From: Psychrobacter immobilis
GTDB taxonomy: Bacteria; Pseudomonadota; Gammaproteobacteria; Pseudomonadales; Moraxellaceae
Assembly (NCBI GenBank): GCA_904846265.1
Contig: CAJHAA010000007.1
Coordinates: 1-64,000, forward strand
Direction of reading: 5' to 3'
DNA length: 64,000 nt
The translations under genes and the position numbers were made by a program. A model generated the notes under the pieces. It had not been told where the DNA came from. It saw only the letters and a program-made list of their open reading frames with translations, and made no database searches. Positions 40,897-49,344 of this stretch are shown in pieces; positions within the stretch are counted from its first letter, which is position 1; each line of letters starts with the position of its first letter.

Positions 40897-42636
40897 CTAA
40901 TTATAGATGTTAATCAATAGCTGCATCACATGACGAATGGCTGCTGGCATATCCTGAGCTTGTAGCCCTCGCTGTCCAACTAATAACGTATTATTACTTT
41001 GATTGACCAGCGTATCCCCTGCTAATCCATGTATAACAACCGCCTGATGCAAGCTTTGCATTCCTGACGATAAATCTTGTTGTGCTAGCAGACCAGCAAT
41101 GACACCAGATAACACGTCACCCATGCCAGCCGTCGCCATCCCCGCATTACCGACAGCACAAACATAAACGTGGTGCTCATCTAAGCCCTGCTCTAATATC
41201 AAAGAACCTGCGCCTTTTAGCACCCATTCACCACCATAAGTTGTAGCGCACTGTTTTATCGCTTGTAGTCTATTGCTTTCCACCTCACTGATTCTCTTAT
41301 TCAGTAATCTAGCAGTTTCGCCACTGTGCGGTGTTAAACAAACTTGATGATTAACGCCATATTCTCGCAGCTGACTGACCAATTCATGATGCTCTAATTG
41401 CAATGATGCCAAATGATAAAGTCCATCAGCATCAATCACTATTGCCTTTTTAGCTGTCATCGCAGTTTGTAGATACTTTATAAATAACACTTTTGCTTTT
41501 TCATCACGACCAAGCCCCATACCAATCGCAATCACAGTGGCTGACTTAATTAACTCCTGCACTCCATTCACATCATGCAAATTAATCGTCATTGCATCTG
41601 GTAGCGAAGTTAATAGGGCGCTATGAAAAGCCTCATGGCAAGCAACTGTAATTTTACCCGCTCCTGCCGCCATCGAGCTCGAAGCAGACAATATCGCAGC
41701 GCCGCCCATACCTTGTGAGCCATCGATACGATTACCGCCAATAATCAGTACATGACCATAGCTACCTTTGTAGCTATTTTGACGGCGAGGACTTAGACCA
41801 TATGCAGTAGTAATCAGTGTTGCTACTGGCATGAATCTTTTATCATTTATTGGATAAGGTAGCAGCGGTATATCAATTACCTTGCCGCTACAATCCATAC
41901 CATCCTTGGTATGCAAACCGAATTTCCGTGCAATTAAACATAGCGTTATATCAGCCTGTATAGCCACCTGCTCAAACACCTCGCCAGTCGAAGCCACCAA
42001 ACCACTTGGAATATCAACCGCAATGGCCAAGGTACTATTTCGTTCAGATAACTTATTAAAAGTGCTAATGGCTGTTTTATAAATACCTGTAGGTGCACGA
42101 TCCAGTCCAATACCAAACAGTGCATCAATATAGACATCGGCTTGCAGATTACCATCTACTCCTTCTTCTAGCTCACAAGCACTATTTTCAAAGCGTTGAT
42201 AAGGGCAATTGGCCAATAGCGCCTCTTTTAGGGCTTTTTGTGCATCGGAAAATACTGTTGTGTCATTGGTATCAAAATCATCACTCTCAAAACCCACTGT
42301 TACCACTTGTACCTGCCAACCCATTTGCTGTAAATAATGAGCAATGAGCAAACCGTCGCCACCATTATTACCCTTTCCAACCCAAATGCTCACTCGATGC
42401 TGACGCATATGACGAAGAGGCACATAAGTAGTGGCTGATGAAGAGATATTTAATTGCTTTTGTTCATATAATTGTTCTATGTGTTGCGCCATTTGCCAGG
42501 CTGCTTGTTTCATCAACCCAAAACTATCATGCCCCTCTACAAACCATGCTTGCTCCATCGCATAGAGTTGTGCACTGCTATATAACGGGATAGGTTTTGT
42601 ACTTTTTATAGGTGATAAATTGATCTGATTTTTCAT
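40897..42636 (-). CDS. nnr: Bifunctional NAD(P)H-hydrate epimerase / ADP-dependent dehydratase
   Basis: Repairs hydrated NADH/NADPH. 579 residues, longer than the roughly 500 usual, due to insertions. N-terminal YjeF epimerase: VWVGKGNNGGDGLLIAHYL (about 89-107) and DALFGIGLDRAPTG. C-terminal ribokinase-like dehydratase: GSYGHVLIIGGN, LTPHSGETARLL (about 430-441), VLKGAGSLI and the catalytic GNAGMATAGMGDVLSGVIAGLLAQ segment. AAGGA precedes the ATG. In many bacteria it neighbours queG and tsaE; here queG is divergent to it. Confidence 0.94.
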   Translation of the reverse strand: MKNQINLSPIKSTKPIPLYSSAQLYAMEQAWFVEGHDSFGLMKQAAWQMAQHIEQLYEQKQLNISSSATTYVPLRHMRQHRVSIWVGKGNNGGDGLLIAHYLQQMGWQVQVVTVGFESDDFDTNDTTVFSDAQKALKEALLANCPYQRFENSACELEEGVDGNLQADVYIDALFGIGLDRAPTGIYKTAISTFNKLSERNSTLAIAVDIPSGLVASTGEVFEQVAIQADITLCLIARKFGLHTKDGMDCSGKVIDIPLLPYPINDKRFMPVATLITTAYGLSPRRQNSYKGSYGHVLIIGGNRIDGSQGMGGAAILSASSSMAAGAGKITVACHEAFHSALLTSLPDAMTINLHDVNGVQELIKSATVIAIGMGLGRDEKAKVLFIKYLQTAMTAKKAIVIDADGLYHLASLQLEHHELVSQLREYGVNHQVCLTPHSGETARLLNKRISEVESNRLQAIKQCATTYGGEWVLKGAGSLILEQGLDEHHVYVCAVGNAGMATAGMGDVLSGVIAGLLAQQDLSSGMQSLHQAVVIHGLAGDTLVNQSNNTLLVGQRGLQAQDMPAAIRHVMQLLINIYN

Positions 42637-42740
42637 AACTAATCCTTGAGTATTTTTTGCTGATTTTTTATTTTATTGAGATATGATTACTATCATTTAG
42701 CATCAGCTTAGCAAACGCTTACATCAACGTATGTATCAAT

Positions 42741-42836
42741 ATGAATGTGAAATTATTTGCTTTTATACTTGCGCTCTTAGCTCACTGGCTTATTATATCG
42801 GTATTCACTCTATCGCCTACTGTCACACATGAATAA
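42741..42836 (+). CDS. Possible 31-residue hydrophobic peptide overlapping queG start
   Basis: Frame from ATG 42741 to TAA 42834-42836 encoding a mostly hydrophobic peptide beginning MNVKLFAFILALLAH. It overlaps the first codons of queG (ATGAATAA), an arrangement that would allow translational coupling, and queG itself lacks a ribosome-binding site. The peptide also lacks a good site, so this stays speculative. Confidence 0.28.
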   Translation: MNVKLFAFILALLAHWLIISVFTLSPTVTHE

Positions 42837-44028
42837 TCTTCCTAAAGTAAACTTACCTATCTCTTCTGAACCTAAGCCTGCGTCCGAAAAAAAGATTAAG
42901 GTGAATAATAGCCCAACATTTACCACCACAGCAGATGTCAAACAATGGATTAAAGACCAAGCACAGGCTTTAGGGTTTGCCGACTGTGGGTTTTTATCGG
43001 TGCATCACCCTTTATTTGCTAAGCAGATTGTACAATTGCAACAATGGCTCGATAAAGGTTATGAGGGGCAACTGCAGTTTATGCATAACAACCATGAACT
43101 GCGGGCAAATCCTGACCAGCTGGTAGAAGGGGCAAAAACCATCATCAGTGTCCGTATGGATTACCTGACTCAAGCACCAACCCCACGTACGATCACTGAC
43201 AATGACTACCCCAATCAAGGCATCATCGCTCGTTATGCCAGAGGACGCGACTATCATAAAACGATGCGCAGTCGTTTGAAACAATTGGCACTAAAGATAG
43301 AAGCCATGCTTCCTGAGTGGCAACACCTCAATATAGGTTCAGAGCAAGATTTTATTTTTAGGCCTTTTAGCGACTCTGCTCCTATTTTCGAGCGACCCAT
43401 TGCCGATGCTGCTGGTCTTGGCTGGACAGGAAAGCATACCTTATTAATCAACAAGCAAGCGGGTTCATTTTTTGTATTGGGTGAGCTATTTATTAGCCTA
43501 GAGTTACCTGATGACAAACCCGTCAAAGAGCATTGCGGCAGTTGTAGCGCTTGTATCGACATCTGTCCCACTCAAGCGATTGTCGCGCCCTATAAGCTCA
43601 ATGCTGCAGCTTGTATCTCCTACCTCACTATCGAGCACGACGGTATTATTGATACAAAATACCGCCGCGCGATTGGTAATCGCATCTTTGGCTGTGACGA
43701 CTGTCAACTTATCTGTCCTTGGAATCGCTACGCCAATCTTACACCTGTAGAGGACTTCGCACCACGGCATAACCTTGATAGCAGCAGTCTGCTTGAGCTG
43801 TGGCAATGGCAAGAAGCTGAATTTATGAAAAAAACTGAAGGCAGCCCGCTTAGACGCACAGGCTATGTGAACTTTTTGCGTAATATCGCGATTGGTCTTG
43901 GAAATGCTAATGGTAATGAAGAAACCATTACTCAGTTACAATCAAAGTTGGGCGTACATAACGAAATGCTCGATGTACATATCAATTGGGCCATAGCTGA
44001 ACAGTACGAGAAGTTAAAAAACCTCTAA
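42829..44028 (+). CDS. queG: Epoxyqueuosine reductase
   Basis: Last step of queuosine synthesis in tRNA (wobble position 34): reduces epoxyqueuosine using cobalamin and two [4Fe-4S] clusters. Both cluster motifs are visible: CGSCSACIDICPTQAI (about 237-252) and CDDCQLICPWN (about 286-296). Also YARGRDYHKTMRSRLK and GWTGKHTLLINKQAGSFF. 399 residues; the E. coli protein has 379. About 30 N-terminal residues are extra and polar, so an internal start is possible. No clear ribosome-binding site precedes the ATG. Confidence 0.95.
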   Translation: MNNLPKVNLPISSEPKPASEKKIKVNNSPTFTTTADVKQWIKDQAQALGFADCGFLSVHHPLFAKQIVQLQQWLDKGYEGQLQFMHNNHELRANPDQLVEGAKTIISVRMDYLTQAPTPRTITDNDYPNQGIIARYARGRDYHKTMRSRLKQLALKIEAMLPEWQHLNIGSEQDFIFRPFSDSAPIFERPIADAAGLGWTGKHTLLINKQAGSFFVLGELFISLELPDDKPVKEHCGSCSACIDICPTQAIVAPYKLNAAACISYLTIEHDGIIDTKYRRAIGNRIFGCDDCQLICPWNRYANLTPVEDFAPRHNLDSSSLLELWQWQEAEFMKKTEGSPLRRTGYVNFLRNIAIGLGNANGNEETITQLQSKLGVHNEMLDVHINWAIAEQYEKLKNL

Positions 44029-44053
44029 ATCTTAAGTTTATATTTCTATACGC

Positions 44054-44088
44054 CAAAAAAATGCCTCTTATTATAGTAAGAGGCATTC
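44054..44088. terminator. Bidirectional terminator between queG and kbp
   Basis: Stem AATGCCTCTTA / TAAGAGGCATT with a short TTATAG loop, seven A before and T-rich tail after, between converging genes. Confidence 0.88.
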
Positions 44089-44129
44089 TTTATTTTATTC
44101 ACGCATATCTCTGACAGTTCAAAACCATA

Positions 44130-44639
44130 TTATGGCTTAGGAATGCGTAGTACTTGACCAGGATAAATCTTATCAGGGCTTGATAGCATCGGCTTATTGG
44201 CTTCGAAGATTTTCATATAATCATCCGCTGAACCATAAACCTCTTTTGCGATCTTAGACAAGCTATCACCAGATTTCACTGTATACATTGTTGACTCAGG
44301 CGCATCTTCTTCGATATCAATATTATCGATTACCTTAGCCACGTTTTGTACATTACCAATGGCGATAATTGCTTTTTCGCGGTCTGCTTGTGTTTTAGCT
44401 TTACCGCTGATTTCTGCAGTATCTGTTGAGCCGTTATACTTGATTTTCAAATCGCTAATATTCAGATTCTGCTGCTGAATACGACGAAGTAAAATATTGG
44501 CAACTGATTGCGCAGAAGGTTCGCTACTCTGTACTGGCGTATTAGCGTCTGCTTTTGTTTCTGACTTGGCATCGTGTTTGGCGTCATCACGATTGAAAAT
44601 TTTATCACCAATATCTTTTGCGAAACTGAACATACCCAT
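44130..44639 (-). CDS. kbp: BON-LysM protein, potassium-binding protein Kbp (YgaU) family
   Basis: 169 residues. Starts MGMFSFAKDIGDKIF like YgaU/Kbp. A BON domain (about 50-105, LKIKYNGSTDTAEISGKAKTQADREKAII) is followed by a C-terminal LysM domain (YTVKSGDSLSKIAKEVYG ... IYPGQVLRIPKP). The E. coli homologue is a cytoplasmic K+ sensor induced by salt. A linker of about 30 polar residues makes this one longer than the 149 of E. coli. AAGGAG precedes the ATG. Confidence 0.88.
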   Translation of the reverse strand: MGMFSFAKDIGDKIFNRDDAKHDAKSETKADANTPVQSSEPSAQSVANILLRRIQQQNLNISDLKIKYNGSTDTAEISGKAKTQADREKAIIAIGNVQNVAKVIDNIDIEEDAPESTMYTVKSGDSLSKIAKEVYGSADDYMKIFEANKPMLSSPDKIYPGQVLRIPKP

Positions 44640-44882
44640 TTACATACTCCTTTAAATATTGTTATTTATTATTCATCATTATTTTTTTAATGGCATATAC
44701 TTTCATATATAACCACACTTTATATATAACTACACTCTGTTACTGCTAACTATTATGAGTATAGACAAAGATAGATGATGTAGATAGTAATAGTATGTTG
44801 AGTAATGTTGATTTGGCGTAGCTTATGTTAACGTATTGATTGGTCATATAACTATCTGTTGCCATGGCAAATTAAGAACATA
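44640..44882. other. Gene-free region between kbp and acpP
   Basis: No gene is seen. The stretch near 44697-44737 carries two imperfect copies of an element like ATATATAACCACACT, possibly a promoter-related repeat upstream of kbp. Confidence 0.35.
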
Positions 44883-44912
44883 AAAAAACCGCCTATCTCT
44901 ACAGATAGGCGG
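44883..44912 (-). terminator. Terminator of acpP
   Basis: Perfect 10-bp stem CCGCCTATCT / AGATAGGCGG followed by seven T on the minus strand, 30 bp beyond the acpP stop. Confidence 0.92.
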
Positions 44913-44941
44913 CTAAAATAACTCGCTAAGCCACTAGCTAA

Positions 44942-45178
44942 TTATAGCTGCGCTTGTACATAATCAATCGCTTTTTGAACAGTCGTTAATTCTGCTGAAT
45001 CTTCATCAGGAATGGTAATGCCAAAGTCACTTTCAAATGACATAACCAATTCGACTAGGTCTAACGAATCTGCACCTAAGTCTTCCATAAATGATGCATC
45101 ATTGTTGATATCTTCAACATTCATACCCAATTGCTCAGCTACTGCAGCTTTAACTCTTAGCTCGGTATCATTACTCAT
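44942..45178 (-). CDS. acpP: Acyl carrier protein
   Basis: 78 residues, strongly acidic. The phosphopantetheine-attachment serine lies in [12 protein letters not shown] (about residues 35-46). Carries growing acyl chains in type II fatty-acid synthesis. Last gene of fabD-fabG-acpP, but 282 bp behind fabG with its own upstream region; AAGGAG precedes the ATG. Confidence 0.98.
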   Translation of the reverse strand: MSNDTELRVKAAVAEQLGMNVEDINNDASFMEDLGADSLDLVELVMSFESDFGITIPDEDSAELTTVQKAIDYVQAQL

Positions 45179-45340
45179 GTAGATTTCTCCTTTTTGATCT
45201 ATTATTTTGGCAAGTCACCATAGGCCTATCATTAGGCTCTACAGCATTGTATATAAAATCATATCTTCAGATTAGCACAGCTATCTGAGTACTTTGTAAC
45301 TTGTTTTATAGCTGGTTATACGTTTTGACTGATGTCTAGT

Positions 45341-45366
45341 AAAGCCCTGCTATAATACAGGGCTTT
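45341..45366. promoter_or_regulatory. Palindrome between fabG and acpP
   Basis: Perfect 9-bp inverted repeat AAAGCCCTG / CAGGGCTTT with an 8-base loop CTATAATA. No T run follows, so it is not a clear terminator. It could be a transcription attenuator, processing hairpin or operator upstream of acpP. Confidence 0.5.
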
Positions 45367-45460
45367 GACATAAAAGTATCCGTCATTATAACACCCTTTA
45401 TTATAGTTTACACTCGTGCACAGAGTTTTTTATTATAACTGTGTAACACTTGTTTATCAC

Positions 45461-46189
45461 CTACATATACATACCGCCATTGACAGGGATAACAGCGCCT
45501 GTGATATAACTGGCCTCATCGCTGGCTAAGAAATGTACGGCTGCGGCAATGTCTTCTGGCTGTCCAAGGCGACTGATAGGTACAGCGTCTAGCATAGAGT
45601 TCAATAGGCGCTCATCAAGCTCGTCCGTCATATCCGTTTCGATCAAACCAGGGGCTACGCAATTAATCGTCACTTGTCGTGAGCCAATTTCACGCGCGAG
45701 CGTACGGCTGAACCCTTCGACGCCTGCTTTGGTCGCCGCATAGTTAGATTGACCGGCATTACCCATTTGCGCAACGACAGAGGTTATATTGATGATACGA
45801 CCACGACGTGCTTTCATCATACCGCGCACAGCACGTTTACTCATGCGGTATACCGACGTCAAATTGGTATCGATGACATTTTCCCAGTCGTCATCTTTCA
45901 TTCGCATCAGCAGACCATCTTGGGTGATACCTGCATTATTGACCAAGACTTGTACTGCGCCGTAGACGCTCTCAATCTCTTCAAACAGCTTATCAATTTG
46001 TGCGGTATCACGCACGTCTAGAACACGTCCAATACCGCCACTATCGTGGAGATAACCATCAATCAGCTCAGCACCTTTTTCCGTAGTCGCTGTACCAATA
46101 ACAAAATGTCCTTCTTTGGCGAAACGTTTGGCAACGGCTTTACCAATACCACGGCTAGCACCTGTCACTAGAGTAATCGTACGACTCAT
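45461..46189 (-). CDS. fabG: 3-oxoacyl-[acyl-carrier-protein] reductase
   Basis: NADPH-dependent short-chain dehydrogenase of fatty-acid elongation. 242 residues. Cofactor motif TGASRGIGKAVA (about 8-19), NNAGI, the catalytic Ser (ITSVV), Tyr and Lys in QSNYAATKAGVEG, and the family's PGLIETDMT and GGMYM end. The start overlaps the fabD stop by four bases (ATGA) behind GGAGG, so it is translationally coupled. Confidence 0.97.
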   Translation of the reverse strand: MSRTITLVTGASRGIGKAVAKRFAKEGHFVIGTATTEKGAELIDGYLHDSGGIGRVLDVRDTAQIDKLFEEIESVYGAVQVLVNNAGITQDGLLMRMKDDDWENVIDTNLTSVYRMSKRAVRGMMKARRGRIINITSVVAQMGNAGQSNYAATKAGVEGFSRTLAREIGSRQVTINCVAPGLIETDMTDELDERLLNSMLDAVPISRLGQPEDIAAAVHFLASDEASYITGAVIPVNGGMYM

Positions 46190-47154
46190 GATAACACCTC
46201 CATTAATTTATCAAGACGAGCGGGCTTGTCAGTAGGATAGCTCGTAATTGGCTGTGCTTGGCGCTTCGCCAAGTTGCTCAATACATTACCACTGCCACAT
46301 TCGATTAAAATATTAATTTGTTTGTCAACCAGCTCTTGCATGGTTTTTGACCATAACACTGGTTGGCTTAATTGCTCCGTTAATGCCTGCTTGATACCGA
46401 CCGCACTGCTCTCAACACGCGCATGTCGATTTTGGATAACAGGAATCGTCGCTTGATCAAATTTTATTTCTGCCAGAATCTCAGCCAATGCACTACTGGC
46501 TGGCTCCATAAGCGCGCAATGTGATGGTACGCTGACCTTTAGCGGGATAGATTTTTTGCCGGTGTTTTGCACTTTATCAATAACGGCATTCACACCAGCA
46601 GCATTACCCGATATCACCACTTGTCCTGGACTATTAAAGTTGGCTGCACCTACAATGGCACCTTCGACATGTTCAGTCGCTTGCTCACACAAATTTTCTA
46701 CTCGATTATCCTCAAGCCCTAGCACTGCTGCCATGGCAGTATCGACACCTACAACGGCTTCTTGCATCAACTGACCGCGCTTATGTACCAATTTAACCGC
46801 ATCAGCAAGCGATATGACCTCAGCCGCACAAAGCGCACTGTACTCACCTAGAGAATGACCCGCTAAATAACAAGGCGCTGTGGTTATTTTTTGTTTTAAG
46901 ATACGCCAAATGGCGATGCTGGCCGTCAGTAATGCAGGCTGAGTATATTGTGTTTGATTGAGTTTTTCTTCATTTTGACAGATTGCCCATAAGTCTTCAC
47001 CAAGCGCGGCGCTAGCTTCAGTAAAGGTATCGAGAATCTCTGGATAGATTTCAGCAAGCTCACTAGTCATCCCGACTACTTGCGATCCTTGACCAGGAAA
47101 AATTACCGCAATACGTGTCGGCGGCTTTTTTACCATATCGGGTACAGAGGCCAT
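46186..47154 (-). CDS. fabD: Malonyl CoA-acyl carrier protein transacylase
   Basis: Transfers malonyl from CoA to ACP. About 322 residues from the ATG at 47154 (AAGGA nine bases upstream; a TTG at 47160 is less likely). Motifs: FPGQGSQVVGM (about 17-27), nucleophile Ser in AGHSLGEYSALCAA, the Arg in HKRGQLMQEA, catalytic His in VPSHCALM, and GSGNVLSNL. First gene of the cluster. No fabH or plsX is seen between it and rpmF. Confidence 0.96.
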   Translation of the reverse strand: MASVPDMVKKPPTRIAVIFPGQGSQVVGMTSELAEIYPEILDTFTEASAALGEDLWAICQNEEKLNQTQYTQPALLTASIAIWRILKQKITTAPCYLAGHSLGEYSALCAAEVISLADAVKLVHKRGQLMQEAVVGVDTAMAAVLGLEDNRVENLCEQATEHVEGAIVGAANFNSPGQVVISGNAAGVNAVIDKVQNTGKKSIPLKVSVPSHCALMEPASSALAEILAEIKFDQATIPVIQNRHARVESSAVGIKQALTEQLSQPVLWSKTMQELVDKQINILIECGSGNVLSNLAKRQAQPITSYPTDKPARLDKLMEVLS

Positions 47155-47439
47155 AACCAATATTCCTTATTTAATTGGAAATATCCCTAAAAACAATTGG
47201 GGTTTATTATATTATTAGAGGCGATATAAAGCCGTTACTTTAGTATTTGTCTAAAAAAACGGATTATCGATAAACTATACACTGACGCACACTATTATCA
47301 TAGTGGATGCTACTGGAACACGTATAGTAAAAGATACCACTCAAATTAAAACGGTAGAGTATATCGGTTCATTTTCATATTTTCTAAAGGCACATGGTAA
47401 AAGGTTATTCAAATACCTACCATAAAAGCCAATAGCAAA

Positions 47440-47489
47440 AAGCCAAGTTATCTAGCCACATAATATATGATAGCGAAATAACTTGGCTT
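47440..47489. terminator. Wide inverted repeat between fabD and rpmF
   Basis: Perfect 12-bp arms AAGCCAAGTTAT and ATAACTTGGCTT separated by 26 bases, ending in TTTC. May act as a terminator for the yceD-rpmF transcript or as a structured leader element of fabD. Confidence 0.55.
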
Positions 47490-47523
47490 TCTTCAGCTCA
47501 AAGCATATTACCTAATAACAGCG

Positions 47524-47568
47524 TTGCTAAAATAATGACAGTCACCAGTACTATCATTATTTTAGCAA
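47524..47568. terminator. 15-bp inverted repeat behind rpmF
   Basis: Perfect arms TTGCTAAAATAATGA and TCATTATTTTAGCAA with a 15-base loop, starting about 23 bp beyond the rpmF stop. A/T-rich stem, no separate T run outside the stem. Likely 3' end of the rpmF mRNA. Confidence 0.55.
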
Positions 47569-47590
47569 TTAGCTATTGAATAGCCAACAG

Positions 47591-47773
47591 TTAAGCGTCT
47601 TGACTAACTTTAAACAACTGGCGACCACGGTAGAAACCATCTTTAGTCATGTGATGACGACGATGTTTTTCACCAGTGGTAGCATCTACGCTTATCTCAG
47701 CGATTTCCATACGATGATGTGAACGGCGCATGTCACGACGAGAACGACTTTTACGACTTTTTTGAACGGCCAT
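47591..47773 (-). CDS. rpmF: 50S ribosomal protein L32
   Basis: 60 residues, very basic: [19 protein letters not shown] near the start, with [23 protein letters not shown] and GFYRGRQLF following. A component of the large ribosomal subunit. Zinc-ligand cysteines are absent, as in other gamma-proteobacterial L32. Follows yceD as usual, although the gap here is 337 bp. GGAG precedes the ATG. Confidence 0.97.
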
Positions 47774-48110
47774 GATATAGCTCCTATACTTAAAAGGGGA
47801 TAAGCTTGAAATTCAGCTTTAATCGACACTGACAGAGGCTATATAATCACAACAACCTAAGTCTTACGCATCATTAGTTAAATAGATTGCCACGTATTAA
47901 AGTGTTGATTACGTCTAAAATCTATAGTTAGTCTGCAAGATCAGCATCTATCTGCCAGTAGCAGATTGCTAGAATGCAATAAACGGGACATTATACGCAT
48001 GTTTAGCGGATTAATAAAGCCCTGCTTCTCACTCTTTGGTAGAAAGCTGATGAAAGGTATCATAAATTTATTAAGTAGTACATTGATATATGACTTGTCT
48101 CTTAATAAGA
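47774..48110. other. Gene-free gap between yceD and rpmF
   Basis: 337 bp with no recognisable gene. In most gamma-proteobacteria these two genes are much closer. No hairpin terminator or clear promoter was found, so it is uncertain whether they are co-transcribed. Confidence 0.35.
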
Positions 48111-48704
48111 TTACAACTTGCCTTTTAGCGAGGCTAAAGCAGCAAAAGGATTTTCGCTTTCTTCCTCTTCTGGAATCTCACCAAATTGCTCTACCGTCAT
48201 TTCACAGTCGTCATGTTTTGGTGACATTGGCGTCTTCAGCAATATCTCATCTTCTACCAATTTTTTGAATGGCAATAAAAGCTCTGGTGCAGGCTCAGTA
48301 ATAATTTCATCAAGTAATAGATAATCTTGTTCATCATTGATTGAACGTGCTTGGCTCTCATCTTCTAGTAGCGCAATATTATAATCATCAGACAAATCGA
48401 TAGCCACTGGCTGTAGGCAACGCTGACAGGTTAACCAAACTTCACCCGTCAGTGTGAATGCCAAATGTAAGACATTATTGCGGCGATACAGATTGGCATT
48501 AAGCGAGATGTTTGCTTGTTCATATTCGGTGGCTAAGGTAGCAGCAAGACGTTTGAAAGCGCTTGGCTCTACCTCTCCTGTCCATTCATAACCAGTATCT
48601 GCCCATTTATCCAAAGAAATAGATTCAGGCATACTAGTAGATAAAGGCGCTTTTTTATTATCAGCATAACTTGCTGACGGTTTACTTTCTGGAGTGCTTG
48701 ACAT
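48111..48704 (-). CDS. yceD: YceD family (DUF177) large-subunit rRNA accumulation protein
   Basis: About 197 residues from the ATG at 48704, which follows GAGG; an ATG four codons upstream is less likely. DUF177 core with the CxxC pair in VWLTCQRCLQPVAIDL (about 99-114) and the late motif DEIITEPAPELLLPFKKLVEDEILLKTPMSPKH. Needed for 23S rRNA accumulation in plants and E. coli. The N-terminal 40 residues are polar and not conserved. Upstream neighbour of rpmF, as is usual. Confidence 0.88.
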   Translation of the reverse strand: MSSTPESKPSASYADNKKAPLSTSMPESISLDKWADTGYEWTGEVEPSAFKRLAATLATEYEQANISLNANLYRRNNVLHLAFTLTGEVWLTCQRCLQPVAIDLSDDYNIALLEDESQARSINDEQDYLLLDEIITEPAPELLLPFKKLVEDEILLKTPMSPKHDDCEMTVEQFGEIPEEEESENPFAALASLKGKL

Positions 48705-48889
48705 GCGCGACCTCATTCATCAAAACGGTGTATAATATTGCCTGCCATACTAACGGAAAGCATTGAGCGACGCTAGCGCTAGTATGTTAAATTTATTTGA
48801 TATGAACTCTATTTTCATCTCTTTATTTCTCGTATTTATATTCAAAGATAGTTCTTCTTTTTATCTTTTATTTGACCAGTGTTTTACCT

Positions 48890-49324
48890 ATGAATGTGTT
48901 TAATGATAAACCTGACTTCTCGAACCTACTTTCTCCACTTGAAGCAAAGATACTATTGCAACGTCTCACTACTTTAACCAGTAGTGTGAATACCTCTTCC
49001 ACTGACTCGTGGAACCTTAACAACAATCAGTGCTTAGAGGATGTAAAAAGTGAATGGCAAAGGTTAGAAAGGTTAGCTGCTATCAAAAGCTTAGATGGCA
49101 CTCCATCATTGGTTAATAAATACGAGCAAGCGGCTACTGATTGGCTCATCCAATTATTCAATAATTTATTCGCTCATCAAAATGTGACATTGGTTCGTGG
49201 ACAAGGAGAACCAGAGTACTTTCCGGCACAAAATAAAGAACCCGCAAAAATTGAATTCGCTCATGGATTTTTTGCTAGTGCGTTGCATGAAATGCACACA
49301 CCTCTTTGTAGGTTGACATACTAG
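48890..49324 (+). pseudogene. epmC: Native epmC, truncated by island insertion
   Basis: The N-terminal 135 or so codons of the EF-P lysine hydroxylase gene (ATG at 48890). The homologous part, LVRGQGEPEYFPAQNKEPA and FAHGFFASALHEM, matches E. coli EpmC up to the first His and Glu of the HExxH iron site (His133, Glu134 here). After codon Met135 (49292-49294) the sequence changes to unrelated HTPLCRLTY and stops. The rest of the gene, expected to continue with an AHWC-like segment, is absent from the window. The native gene is therefore broken inside its active site by the island to the right. Confidence 0.85.
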
Positions 49325-49344
49325 ATAACTCATGTCTTTATGAT
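49313..49344 (+). promoter_or_regulatory. Possible gin operon promoter at the island's left end
   Basis: TTGACA at 49313-49318 and TATGAT at 49339-49344. The 20-bp spacer is longer than ideal, so the -10 may instead be the overlapping TTTATG. The site lies just inside the left boundary and directly in front of ginA, where the integrase operon promoter would be expected. Confidence 0.4.
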
